Origin: Buttiauxella brennerae ATCC 51605
GTDB lineage: Bacteria; Pseudomonadota; Gammaproteobacteria; Enterobacterales; Enterobacteriaceae
Direction of reading: 5' to 3'
Assembly (NCBI RefSeq): GCF_001654925.1
Contig: NZ_LXER01000001.1
Location: forward strand, 1 to 64,000
Length of the DNA stretch: 64,000 bases
This document shows positions 19,538 through 26,348 of this stretch, one piece after another (position 1 is the first letter of the stretch; each line of letters starts with the position of its first letter). The notes under the pieces were generated by a model. That model was given only the letters and a program-made list of their open reading frames with translations, did not search any database and was not told where the DNA came from. The translations under genes and the position numbers were made by a program.

Positions 19538-20146
19538 TTTTTTGTCTTTATTTCTGCGCAGTTTCTTCCAGATTTTGGTTTCTTGCCCGCGCCATAACCG
19601 CTGAATGTTATCGTGGTGACGCATCAAAATCAGACATGAAAGCATGGCTACCGGGAAGGTGAACTGCGGTTTAAACCACCAGACGTAGAACGGCGCGATC
19701 AGTGCGCTGATAATTGCACCCACTGACGAATAACCGCTGAGTAAAACGCTCAGCAGCCAGGTTCCTGCCATCACGCCGGTTAAGTCCCAGCCGATAGGGG
19801 CAATGGCACCAAACGCTGTTGCAACGCCTTTACCACCGTGGAAATTAAAGAAAACCGGCCAGATATGGCCAAGACAGGCAGCGATGGCGATAAGCCCCAG
19901 CCAGAATGGTGTTACGCCCAGAGCGTATGCCGCCCAGACGGGCAACATCCCTTTGAGAACGTCAAAAATCAGTACCGCTACGGCTGCGCCTTTACCGCCA
20001 ATACGTAAGACATTGGTCGCACCCGGATTGCCAGAACCATTTTGCCGCGGATCAGGAAGCCCCGCGATTCGGCAGACCAGGATGGCGCTAGAAATTGAGC
20101 CGCAAAGATACGCAAGAAGGATCATGCCAGGCGCGATTGCACTCAT
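19529..20146 (-). CDS. plsY: Glycerol-3-phosphate acyltransferase PlsY
   Basis: PlsY acylates glycerol-3-phosphate from acyl-phosphate, the first step of phospholipid synthesis, in the inner membrane. The 205-residue protein (E. coli YgiH length) has about five membrane segments and the conserved loops '[16 protein letters not shown]' (about residues 37-52) and '[21 protein letters not shown]' (about 93-113). The C-terminus is charged, '[12 protein letters not shown]'. Convergent with tsaD and divergent from folB across a 107-base gap. Confidence 0.97.
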   Translation of the reverse strand: MSAIAPGMILLAYLCGSISSAILVCRIAGLPDPRQNGSGNPGATNVLRIGGKGAAVAVLIFDVLKGMLPVWAAYALGVTPFWLGLIAIAACLGHIWPVFFNFHGGKGVATAFGAIAPIGWDLTGVMAGTWLLSVLLSGYSSVGAIISALIAPFYVWWFKPQFTFPVAMLSCLILMRHHDNIQRLWRGQETKIWKKLRRNKDKKKE

Positions 20147-20253
20147 AACGCTGTTCCATTTTGAAAGTGTCGTTGTATTCTCTGCATCTGTGGATAATAC
20201 GCATATTTCGCCGGAAGTGGTATCTGGCGTGACTAAAAACCGGGCAGGGCGTG

Positions 20254-20622
20254 ATGGACATTGTATTTATAGAGCAACTTACTGTAATCACCACGATTGG
20301 TGTTTATGACTGGGAACAAACGATCTCCCAGAAGCTGGTATTCGATATCGAAATGGCATGGGATAACCGCCAGGCCGCCAGCAGCGATGATGTAAATGAT
20401 TGTTTAAGCTATGCCGATGTTAGCGAAGCAGTGATAAGCCATGTTTCTGGTGGTCGCTTTGCATTGGTAGAACGCGTTGCTGAAGAGGTAGCGCAATTGC
20501 TGCTGACTCGCTTTAACTCACCTTGGGTCAGGTTAAAAGTCAGCAAGCCAGGTGCTGTGGCACAGGCCGCGAATGTTGGCGTGGTGATTGAGCGTGGCGT
20601 TAATCTTAAACTCAGTAAATAA
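20254..20622 (+). CDS. folB: Dihydroneopterin aldolase/epimerase
   Basis: FolB cleaves 7,8-dihydroneopterin to hydroxymethyl-dihydropterin and glycolaldehyde in folate synthesis. The ATG at 20254 gives 122 residues, the E. coli length; a GTG three bases earlier adds one residue and fits less well. Family marks are '[20 protein letters not shown]' at the N-terminus (with the pterin-binding glutamate just after, in 'EQTISQKL'), '[11 protein letters not shown]', and the catalytic lysine region '[10 protein letters not shown]'. Single gene ended by the hairpin at 20676. Confidence 0.97.
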   Translation: MDIVFIEQLTVITTIGVYDWEQTISQKLVFDIEMAWDNRQAASSDDVNDCLSYADVSEAVISHVSGGRFALVERVAEEVAQLLLTRFNSPWVRLKVSKPGAVAQAANVGVVIERGVNLKLSK

Positions 20623-20675
20623 GTTCATCATAGTTAAACCAAAAGTAGGTAACCTGGTCTTAACTGTGATCTTTC

Positions 20676-20696
20676 GCGGCAGATGCCGCTTTTTTA
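20676..20696 (+). terminator. Terminator of folB
   Basis: GC-rich 5-bp stem GCGGC / GCCGC around AGAT, followed by seven T residues. It lies 54 bases after folB and 33 bases ahead of uppP, so uppP needs its own promoter or read-through. Confidence 0.8.
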
Positions 20697-20728
20697 ATGT
20701 TTGTTTTTGGGGTTAGAGGATTTTTTTA

Positions 20729-21547
20729 ATGAGCGATCTGCACTCGTTGGTTATTGCCGCGATTCTTGGTGTTGTCGAGGGGTTAACGGAGTTTTTACCC
20801 GTCTCGTCCACCGGCCATATGATTATTGTTGGTCATCTTCTGGGATTTGAAGGTGATACCGCGAAAACATTTGAAGTGGTAATCCAGCTTGGTTCGATCT
20901 TAGCTGTTGTGGTGATGTTCTGGCGCCGCCTGTTTGGCTTGATTGGCATTCATTTTGGCCGCCAGCCGCACGAAGGCACTGGAACAGGGCGTTTATCGCT
21001 GATCCATATCTTGCTGGGTATGGTGCCTGCTGTGGTTCTGGGGCTGGTATTCCACGATGCCATTAAATCACTCTTTAACCCTATAAACGTCATGTACGCA
21101 TTAGTCGTCGGTGGCGTATTGCTGATTGTGGCGGAAGTGTTCAAACCTAAAGTTCCGCGTGCAGAAGGCGTGGATGACATGACTTATCGCCAGGCGTTTG
21201 CGATCGGTTGTTTCCAGTGTTTAGCTTTGTGGCCGGGTTTTTCTCGTTCCGGTGCGACTATTTCTGGTGGCATGCTGATGGGCGTTAGCCGTTATGCAGC
21301 GTCTGAGTTCTCCTTCCTGCTGGCGGTGCCAATGATGATGGGTGCCACGGTGCTGGATGTGTATAAGAGCATCGGCTTCTTAACCATGGCTGACCTGCCA
21401 ATGTTTGCCGTTGGTTTTATCACGGCATTTATCGTTGCACTGATTGCGATTAAAACCTTCCTGCAAATTATCAAACGTATTTCGTTTATTCCTTTTGCGA
21501 TTTATCGTTTTGCTGTTGCCGCAGTGGTGTATTTCGTCTTCTTCTAA
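20729..21547 (+). CDS. uppP: Undecaprenyl-diphosphatase
   Basis: UppP (BacA) dephosphorylates undecaprenyl diphosphate to recycle the lipid carrier for peptidoglycan; high levels give bacitracin resistance. The 272-residue inner-membrane protein (E. coli 273) carries the catalytic motif '[14 protein letters not shown]' (about residues 17-30) and the second conserved loop '[15 protein letters not shown]' (about 171-185). It has eight or so hydrophobic segments. In E. coli the next gene is cca; here an 8.5-kb sugar cluster is inserted between the two. Confidence 0.98.
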   Translation: MSDLHSLVIAAILGVVEGLTEFLPVSSTGHMIIVGHLLGFEGDTAKTFEVVIQLGSILAVVVMFWRRLFGLIGIHFGRQPHEGTGTGRLSLIHILLGMVPAVVLGLVFHDAIKSLFNPINVMYALVVGGVLLIVAEVFKPKVPRAEGVDDMTYRQAFAIGCFQCLALWPGFSRSGATISGGMLMGVSRYAASEFSFLLAVPMMMGATVLDVYKSIGFLTMADLPMFAVGFITAFIVALIAIKTFLQIIKRISFIPFAIYRFAVAAVVYFVFF

Positions 21548-21565
21548 AACGAATTATTTTTTAAT

Positions 21566-21592
21566 AAAAGCCACTCACGAAGAGTGGCTTTT
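21566..21592 (+). terminator. Terminator of uppP
   Basis: An 11-bp stem AAAAGCCACTC / GAGTGGCTTTT with a five-base loop and a trailing T-run, 18 bases past the uppP stop. It isolates the following promoter and leader from uppP transcription. Confidence 0.88.
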
Positions 21593-21628
21593 TTATTTGT
21601 TAGCACAAGATAACTGTAATGCAGAAAT

Positions 21629-21678
21629 TGTGCGAAAAATCACATTACCCTGAATCATTACTGACTATTATCATCCAT
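21629..21678 (+). promoter_or_regulatory. Putative class II CRP-dependent promoter of the PTS-mannosidase cluster
   Basis: A CRP site, TGTGC-N6-TCACA (21629-21644), has one mismatch in the ten core bases and A/T-rich flanks that fit the 22-base consensus. A -10 box TATTAT lies at 21666-21671, which sets transcription start near 21678. The centre of the CRP site (21636.5) is then at -41.5, exactly the class II spacing, and there is no good -35. A ribosome site GGAGAG (21687-21692) and ATG at 21696 follow at once. Catabolite control of a sugar PTS is expected from family knowledge. Confidence 0.7.
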
Positions 21679-21695
21679 TCATATCTGGAGAGAAT

Positions 21696-22196
21696 ATGTC
21701 ATCCATAGCCCTTAAATTTATCAGTTATTGTTTCTTGTGCCTGCTGGGGAAATTCAGCAGCGTGAGATCAGTGCTGGGTGGGCTTTGCTGTTTTAACTCA
21801 GTTCAGTCGTTAAGTGCTGCTGACGAATCTGAGCAAGAAAATAACGAAGATGAGTTTTCTGGTGGCTGGTCACGCTTGTGGGGTTGTGCGGGCGAAAGCC
21901 TGTTCGCCGCCTCGAAATGCCAGCCGAACCCGCCCGTTTCCAGCACCGTAAACCGCACAATTCAGGCACGACTGGTGACACAACTTCGCCATGAACTGGC
22001 GTTCAGTTTCTCCACCCGTAGTGTGCATCAATTACTGGTTTGCCACCGTTTGAGTGGCGAGTCAGACGCCAATTCAGATTCCAATAACACATTGTTTTAC
22101 TGCTTAAAAAGCACAATGCGCCTCCCAGCCATTGTGCTTTTTTTATTGCCCATACCCTATATAAGAGAGAAATCATTATGTATATCGTTTGTGTAG
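21696..22196 (+). CDS. 166-codon leader frame of unknown function ahead of the PTS genes
   Basis: I do not recognise this product. It starts 18 bases after the predicted transcription start, with a well-placed GGAGAG ribosome site, so translation is likely. The N-terminus is hydrophobic and cysteine-rich (C12, C15, then a CC pair near 31); a polar acidic stretch 'DESEQENNEDEF' follows at about residues 44-55, then a mixed basic part. The last third is less protein-like: it reads straight through the intrinsic hairpin at 22106-22142 and stops 19 bases inside the PTS IIB gene. Options are a leader peptide that controls the terminator by ribosome passage, a small membrane protein whose true end is earlier, or a chance frame in a non-coding leader or small RNA. 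Confidence 0.4.
   Translation: MSSIALKFISYCFLCLLGKFSSVRSVLGGLCCFNSVQSLSAADESEQENNEDEFSGGWSRLWGCAGESLFAASKCQPNPPVSSTVNRTIQARLVTQLRHELAFSFSTRSVHQLLVCHRLSGESDANSDSNNTLFYCLKSTMRLPAIVLFLLPIPYIREKSLCISFV
22090..22142 (+). terminator. Leader terminator with alternative hairpin (candidate attenuator)
   Basis: A strong intrinsic terminator, AAAAAGCACAATG / CATTGTGCTTTTT (22106-22118 and 22130-22142), with an 11-base loop and continuing T residues, lies 35 bases ahead of PTS IIB with no obvious promoter after it. Its left arm can instead pair upstream: CATTGT (22090-22095) with ACAATG (22113-22118), and GCTT with AAGC inside it. This mutually exclusive fold would free the right arm and allow read-through. 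Such a pair is the hallmark of an attenuator. The signal that would choose between the folds is unknown. Confidence 0.6.
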
Positions 22197-22492
22197 CTGC
22201 TTGCCCAACAGGTGTTGCCCATACATTTATGGCCGCTGAAGCGCTGGAAATGACTGGCAAGAGCCGTGGTCATGAAATTAAAGTCGAAACTCAGGGCAGT
22301 ATGGGGGCTGAAAACGAAATCACCGCAGACGATCTTGCCCGCGCTGATGGCGTGATCATCGCGGCTGATGTCGCTATCAACAACAAAGAGCGGTTTGATG
22401 GCATGCTGAAGCTGGAATGCAGCGTGGCAGACCCGATTAAGTTTGGCGATGCCGTCTTTGAAGCCATCGAGCAGGAGATAAATCATGGCTAA
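22178..22492 (+). CDS. PTS fructose-type IIB component
   Basis: A stand-alone fructose-family IIB protein, 104 residues, which carries phosphate on a cysteine between IIA and the sugar in IIC. The active site 'AACPTGVAHTFMAAEAL' is at the N-terminus, with phospho-cysteine C9. 'HEIKVETQGSMGAENEIT' is the second family block. It starts after AGAGAG (about 22163-22168) and its last eight bases overlap the IIC gene, so the two are translated together. No IIA gene stands beside it; the IIA domain is at the C-terminus of the polyprotein encoded at 26349-28829. The nearby mannosidase suggests a mannoside substrate such as mannosylglycerate. Confidence 0.92.
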   Translation: MYIVCVAACPTGVAHTFMAAEALEMTGKSRGHEIKVETQGSMGAENEITADDLARADGVIIAADVAINNKERFDGMLKLECSVADPIKFGDAVFEAIEQEINHG

Positions 22493-23612
22493 ATTTCAGG
22501 GTGGCGGAGCGAAATCCTCAACGGGGACAGAAGTGAAAAACGCCATTATGACGGGCGTGTCCTACATGCTGCCGTTTGTCATTGCTGGGGCGGTGATTAT
22601 GGGCATCGCCCGTATTGGCGCTTCGATGTATGGCATCGATAACATTTGGGATGCCAGCCATGAACAGGCGGCAAGCATCGTTGTGCAAATGCTGCATAAA
22701 TTCGATGGCTTCGGCGGCCTGGCGCTGTCATTGATGCTGCCGATTGTGGCGGGTTACATCAGTTTTGCTATCGCCAATAAACCGGGTATTGCACCGGGCA
22801 TGGTTGGTGGCTTGTTGGCCAGCAATCTTGGTACGGGTTTTCTGGGGGCACTGGCTGCGGGTTTCGTCGCGGGATATGTCGTCCGGCTGCTAACTGCGAA
22901 AGTTAAATTACCCCGCTCGCTCGCTTCCGCAGGGCCGATATTTATTCTGCCGGTGGGCGGCACGCTGCTGACCTGCATCATCATGGCGTTTGTGATTGGC
23001 ACCCCGCTGGCAGCGCTTAACCACGGTATGGAAGCCTGGCTGCTGGCGATGTCAGGCACCAACAAAGTTATTCTGGCCGCAGTAGTCGGTGGCATGGTGG
23101 GCTTTGATCTTGGTGGCCCGGTAAACAAGGCGGCAGTCACTACGGCGATGGCGCTACTGGCTTCCGGTATTTATGACCCAAATACAGCAGCACAGGTGGC
23201 GATTATCATCCCGCCAATTGGTCTCGGTGTGGCTTCTCTTATCTGGAAGCACCGTTTCCCGGAATCTCTGCAAGAAGCAGGGAAAGCTTCCACATTGATG
23301 GGTTTAATCGGCGTGTCCGAAGGCGCGATCCCGTTTGCCCTGGCCAATCCTAAAATCATCATTATCAACGTAATAGGCACCGCAACGGGCGCGGCAATGG
23401 CAGTTGGTTTAGGGGCTGTTAACCACGCACCGATATCCGGTTTCTATGGCTGGCTCGCCGTGGATGGTTGGCCAATCTACATTCTTTCGATTGCCGTAGG
23501 TTCTGCCATCGTGGCGGTCGGTTCTTTGCTAGTGTTTCGTCAGTCGAATATCACAACCAGTAAACAAGAAAAGGCTACAGCACCGGCACCAAAATTTAAA
23601 GTGAGCCGCTAA
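22485..23612 (+). CDS. PTS fructose-type IIC permease
   Basis: The membrane channel that imports the sugar while IIB phosphorylates it. The 375-residue protein has a short polar N-terminus, then 'VKNAIMTGVSYMLPFVIAGAV', the standard start of fructose-family IIC. Other family blocks are 'GYISFAIANKPGIAPGMVGG', 'GGMVGFDLGGPVNKAA' and 'GLIGVSEGAIPFA', with about nine or ten membrane segments. The C-terminus is a cytoplasmic tail ('TSKQEKATAPAPKFKVSR'). It overlaps IIB by eight bases. Closest known arrangements are the separate IIB and IIC proteins of E. coli frw and fry, and functionally MngA, where all domains are fused. Confidence 0.92.
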   Translation: MAKFQGGGAKSSTGTEVKNAIMTGVSYMLPFVIAGAVIMGIARIGASMYGIDNIWDASHEQAASIVVQMLHKFDGFGGLALSLMLPIVAGYISFAIANKPGIAPGMVGGLLASNLGTGFLGALAAGFVAGYVVRLLTAKVKLPRSLASAGPIFILPVGGTLLTCIIMAFVIGTPLAALNHGMEAWLLAMSGTNKVILAAVVGGMVGFDLGGPVNKAAVTTAMALLASGIYDPNTAAQVAIIIPPIGLGVASLIWKHRFPESLQEAGKASTLMGLIGVSEGAIPFALANPKIIIINVIGTATGAAMAVGLGAVNHAPISGFYGWLAVDGWPIYILSIAVGSAIVAVGSLLVFRQSNITTSKQEKATAPAPKFKVSR

Positions 23613-23630
23613 CCGTTTATTTAATGGTTC

Positions 23631-23734
23631 GCTAAAAAGAGAAAGGTAAATAACAGTGAGGCTTTTTAGCTTCAGGGTTCCCTGCATTTTAAATAAAGCC
23701 ATGGCGGATTATTAAATATAGAGATTCGCCATGG
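23631..23734 (+). promoter_or_regulatory. Two tandem hairpins between PTS IIC and the mannosidase gene
   Basis: The 134-base gap contains two inverted repeats. The first is GCTAAAAAG / CTTTTTAGC (23631-23639 and 23662-23670). The second is CCATGGCGGAT / ATTCGCCATGG (23699-23709 and 23724-23734), 11 pairs including one G-U, ending 12 bases before the mannosidase ATG. The second may cover or present the ribosome site (GGTGAGG follows it). Neither has a terminator-like T-run. They may stabilise the IIB-IIC mRNA or adjust translation of the mannosidase. Confidence 0.5.
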
Positions 23735-23746
23735 TGAGGTTGATAT

Positions 23747-26335
23747 ATGAAAACGGTTCATCTGGTACAACATACACATTGGGATCGCGAATGGTATTTC
23801 ACCGAGAATGATTCAAAAGCGGTGCTTTATTATTTTATGGACGATCTTTTGCAACGCCTGGAAGCGGATAAAACATTAGGGCCATTCGTTCTCGATGGGC
23901 AAACGGTAGTCATTGAGGATTATTTAAGTGTGGCGCCCGATCAGGAGATTCGGCTGCGTAACTTAATCGAACAGGGTCGGATTTTGATAGGCCCATGGTA
24001 TACGCAAAGCGATTTTCTGGTCGTCGGCGCGGAGTCGATTACCCGCAATTTGCTGCTCGGCCACGCCGATTGCCAGCGTTTTGGCGAAACAATGCCGGTG
24101 GGTTATGTCCCTGATTCATTCGGCCAAAGTGCTCAACTTCCCATGTTCCTGCAACAGTTCGCAATCGACAGCGCCGTTATCTGGCGTGGCTGGAGCGAAT
24201 ACAACGTGCCGCACAGTGAATTTAGCTGGCTGAGCGCTGATGGTAGCAAAGTCACCACCGCCGTGCTGCCGTGGGGTTACGGCTGTGCCAAATGGCTGCC
24301 GGATGAACCACAGCAAGCCCAAAAAGCACTGGAAACAATTCTGGCGAAGCAAACCCGATTTTCATCTACCGACCATGTATTACTGCCAAACGGCAACGAT
24401 CAGTCGCCGTTTGAATATCGCGTACCGGAGATGCTCGATAAGCTTAATCAGCAGCAGGATGAATATCGCTACGTGCGCAGCAGTTTCAGCCAGTTTTTTC
24501 AGGCACTGGAAAGTACCCAAATCGCGCTTCCTGTTTACCAGGGCGAGCTTATCAGCCCGAAATACATGCGTATTCATCGCGGCATTTTTTCGACTCGCGT
24601 GGACATTAAACAGCTGAATGCGCAACTCGAACAGACGCTCAGCCAGCATCTCGAACCCTTGCTGGCCGTGAACTGGCGGCTTGGCCTGCCGTATCCGCAA
24701 AGCGCGGTGGATAACATCTGGCGAGAAGCGATGAAATCTCACGCTCATGACAGCATCGGTGGTTGCAACTCAGACCGGGTGAACGCGATGGTCAAAAACC
24801 GCCTCGAGTCTGGCCTCGAAATGGCGAACCAGCTTATCGACCTGAATATGAAAATGCTCGCCGAAGGGATTACGGCGCAGCAAGACGGCAAGAAAATCAT
24901 CATCTTTAATGCCCGCCCACAAACACGTCACGGGCTGGTTGAGCTGACCATTTTCACCCCCGAGCAAGATTTCCGTGTGGTCGACGGCGCAGGCCACGAA
25001 TGCCGCTGGCAGATTGTTGAAGAAGGCCGCCAGGACATGTCGATCATTGTTCAGGAGCTCTCAAACAGTACTGAAACCACCTGGTATCGCAAATGCAAGT
25101 TGCTGCTTGAAGTGTCAGAGATCCCGGCATGCGGTTATCAGACGTTATATCTGCAAGAAGGTGTGAGCGCAGGATTTAGCCCGCAGGCTGCGGCGGTAGT
25201 TAAGCTCGAAAACGAATGGTTGCGTCTGGAGGCAGATGAACAAGGGGTTTTGACGCTAACCGATAAACGCAGCCAGCAGACTTACCACAATATTTTGCAG
25301 TTGGTGGACGGCGGTGACGCAGGCGACAACTACAACTACTCGCCACCTTTCGATGACTGGCTAATTAGCAGCAATGATTTCCTGACCTCGGTTCGTGGCG
25401 AGGAAGGACTTCTGCAAAGCTGTTTGACGCTGACCTGGCAGATGGCCGTACCGTCTGATCTGACTGCCCGCAATGAGCACCGTGCTGATGCGGAACTCGA
25501 TATCAGCATGACGTTGACGCTCGCGCATAAAAATCGCTGGCTGGACGTGGCGATAAGCGTCAACAACACAGCGCACGACCATCGCTTGCAAGTTCTGCTA
25601 CCAACCGGTGTTCAGCAGCATGTTCATTTTGCCGATCAGCCATTCGGCCTGATTGAGCGCCACAACCAGCCGCCGGAAATGGCGGTATGGAAAGAGGAGC
25701 AGTGGACGGAGGCGCCGGTTGCGCTCTATCCAATGCAAAGCCAGGTCATGATGCATGACGCTCATCGCGGGTTATGCGCGGTGACAGAAGGGCTGCGCGA
25801 ATATCAAATTCCTGAAGACCGACAAGATGTTATCGCCGTGACCTTACTGCGCAGTGTCGGCTGGCTTGGGCAGGCGAACATGCCTTACCGCCCAGGTCGC
25901 GCATCCGGGATGGTGTTGCCGTCACCTGAGTCGCAAATACAAGGCATGCACCATTTCAAACTCAGTCTGCTTGCGATGAACAACGGTGCGGATAGCGCCT
26001 TCTGGCGTGATGTTGAGAACGCTCGCGGCAACCTGCATGCCTGGCTTGCCACGGGCTGGTCACGTTTTCGTACTAATCCGCATGGCCGCGTGTTCCCACC
26101 GCATTTCAGCGTGTTGAACTGGGACAGTGAACTTCATTTCAGCGTGCTTAAAAAAGCCCAGCACAGCGATGCGCTGGTGGTACGCGGCTGGAACCCAACG
26201 TTGGCTTCAATACCGTGTGGCGAAGTTATCACCAGCGGAACCATCACCCCGGCAACGCTTGCAGAAATTGCATTGGAAATCCATCAAGAAGCGGTGCCTA
26301 CGTGCGCGCCAGCCACTTTTGTCATCACTTTTTGA
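23747..26335 (+). CDS. GH38 alpha-mannosidase, MngB-like
   Basis: A glycoside hydrolase family 38 enzyme of 862 residues (E. coli MngB, mannosyl-glycerate hydrolase, has about 877). The zinc site and active site are visible: 'HTHWDREW' (H11 and D13), the nucleophile in 'VPDSFGQSAQ' (D123), and the later 'SHAHDSIGGCNSD' histidine motif near residue 335. No signal peptide, so it acts in the cytoplasm, consistent with cutting a sugar phosphate delivered by the adjacent PTS. By analogy with MngB it would split a 6-phospho-mannoside into mannose-6-phosphate and an aglycone. The aglycone cannot be deduced. The gene is followed 13 bases later by the PTS polyprotein gene. Confidence 0.9.
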   Translation: MKTVHLVQHTHWDREWYFTENDSKAVLYYFMDDLLQRLEADKTLGPFVLDGQTVVIEDYLSVAPDQEIRLRNLIEQGRILIGPWYTQSDFLVVGAESITRNLLLGHADCQRFGETMPVGYVPDSFGQSAQLPMFLQQFAIDSAVIWRGWSEYNVPHSEFSWLSADGSKVTTAVLPWGYGCAKWLPDEPQQAQKALETILAKQTRFSSTDHVLLPNGNDQSPFEYRVPEMLDKLNQQQDEYRYVRSSFSQFFQALESTQIALPVYQGELISPKYMRIHRGIFSTRVDIKQLNAQLEQTLSQHLEPLLAVNWRLGLPYPQSAVDNIWREAMKSHAHDSIGGCNSDRVNAMVKNRLESGLEMANQLIDLNMKMLAEGITAQQDGKKIIIFNARPQTRHGLVELTIFTPEQDFRVVDGAGHECRWQIVEEGRQDMSIIVQELSNSTETTWYRKCKLLLEVSEIPACGYQTLYLQEGVSAGFSPQAAAVVKLENEWLRLEADEQGVLTLTDKRSQQTYHNILQLVDGGDAGDNYNYSPPFDDWLISSNDFLTSVRGEEGLLQSCLTLTWQMAVPSDLTARNEHRADAELDISMTLTLAHKNRWLDVAISVNNTAHDHRLQVLLPTGVQQHVHFADQPFGLIERHNQPPEMAVWKEEQWTEAPVALYPMQSQVMMHDAHRGLCAVTEGLREYQIPEDRQDVIAVTLLRSVGWLGQANMPYRPGRASGMVLPSPESQIQGMHHFKLSLLAMNNGADSAFWRDVENARGNLHAWLATGWSRFRTNPHGRVFPPHFSVLNWDSELHFSVLKKAQHSDALVVRGWNPTLASIPCGEVITSGTITPATLAEIALEIHQEAVPTCAPATFVITF

Positions 26336-26348
26336 GGGTGAGAAAAAC

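Noticed and set aside
21696-22105. BglG/LicT-type RAT site in the PTS leader
   Set aside because: No sequence close to the known RAT consensus was found and no BglG-type antiterminator gene is in the cluster.
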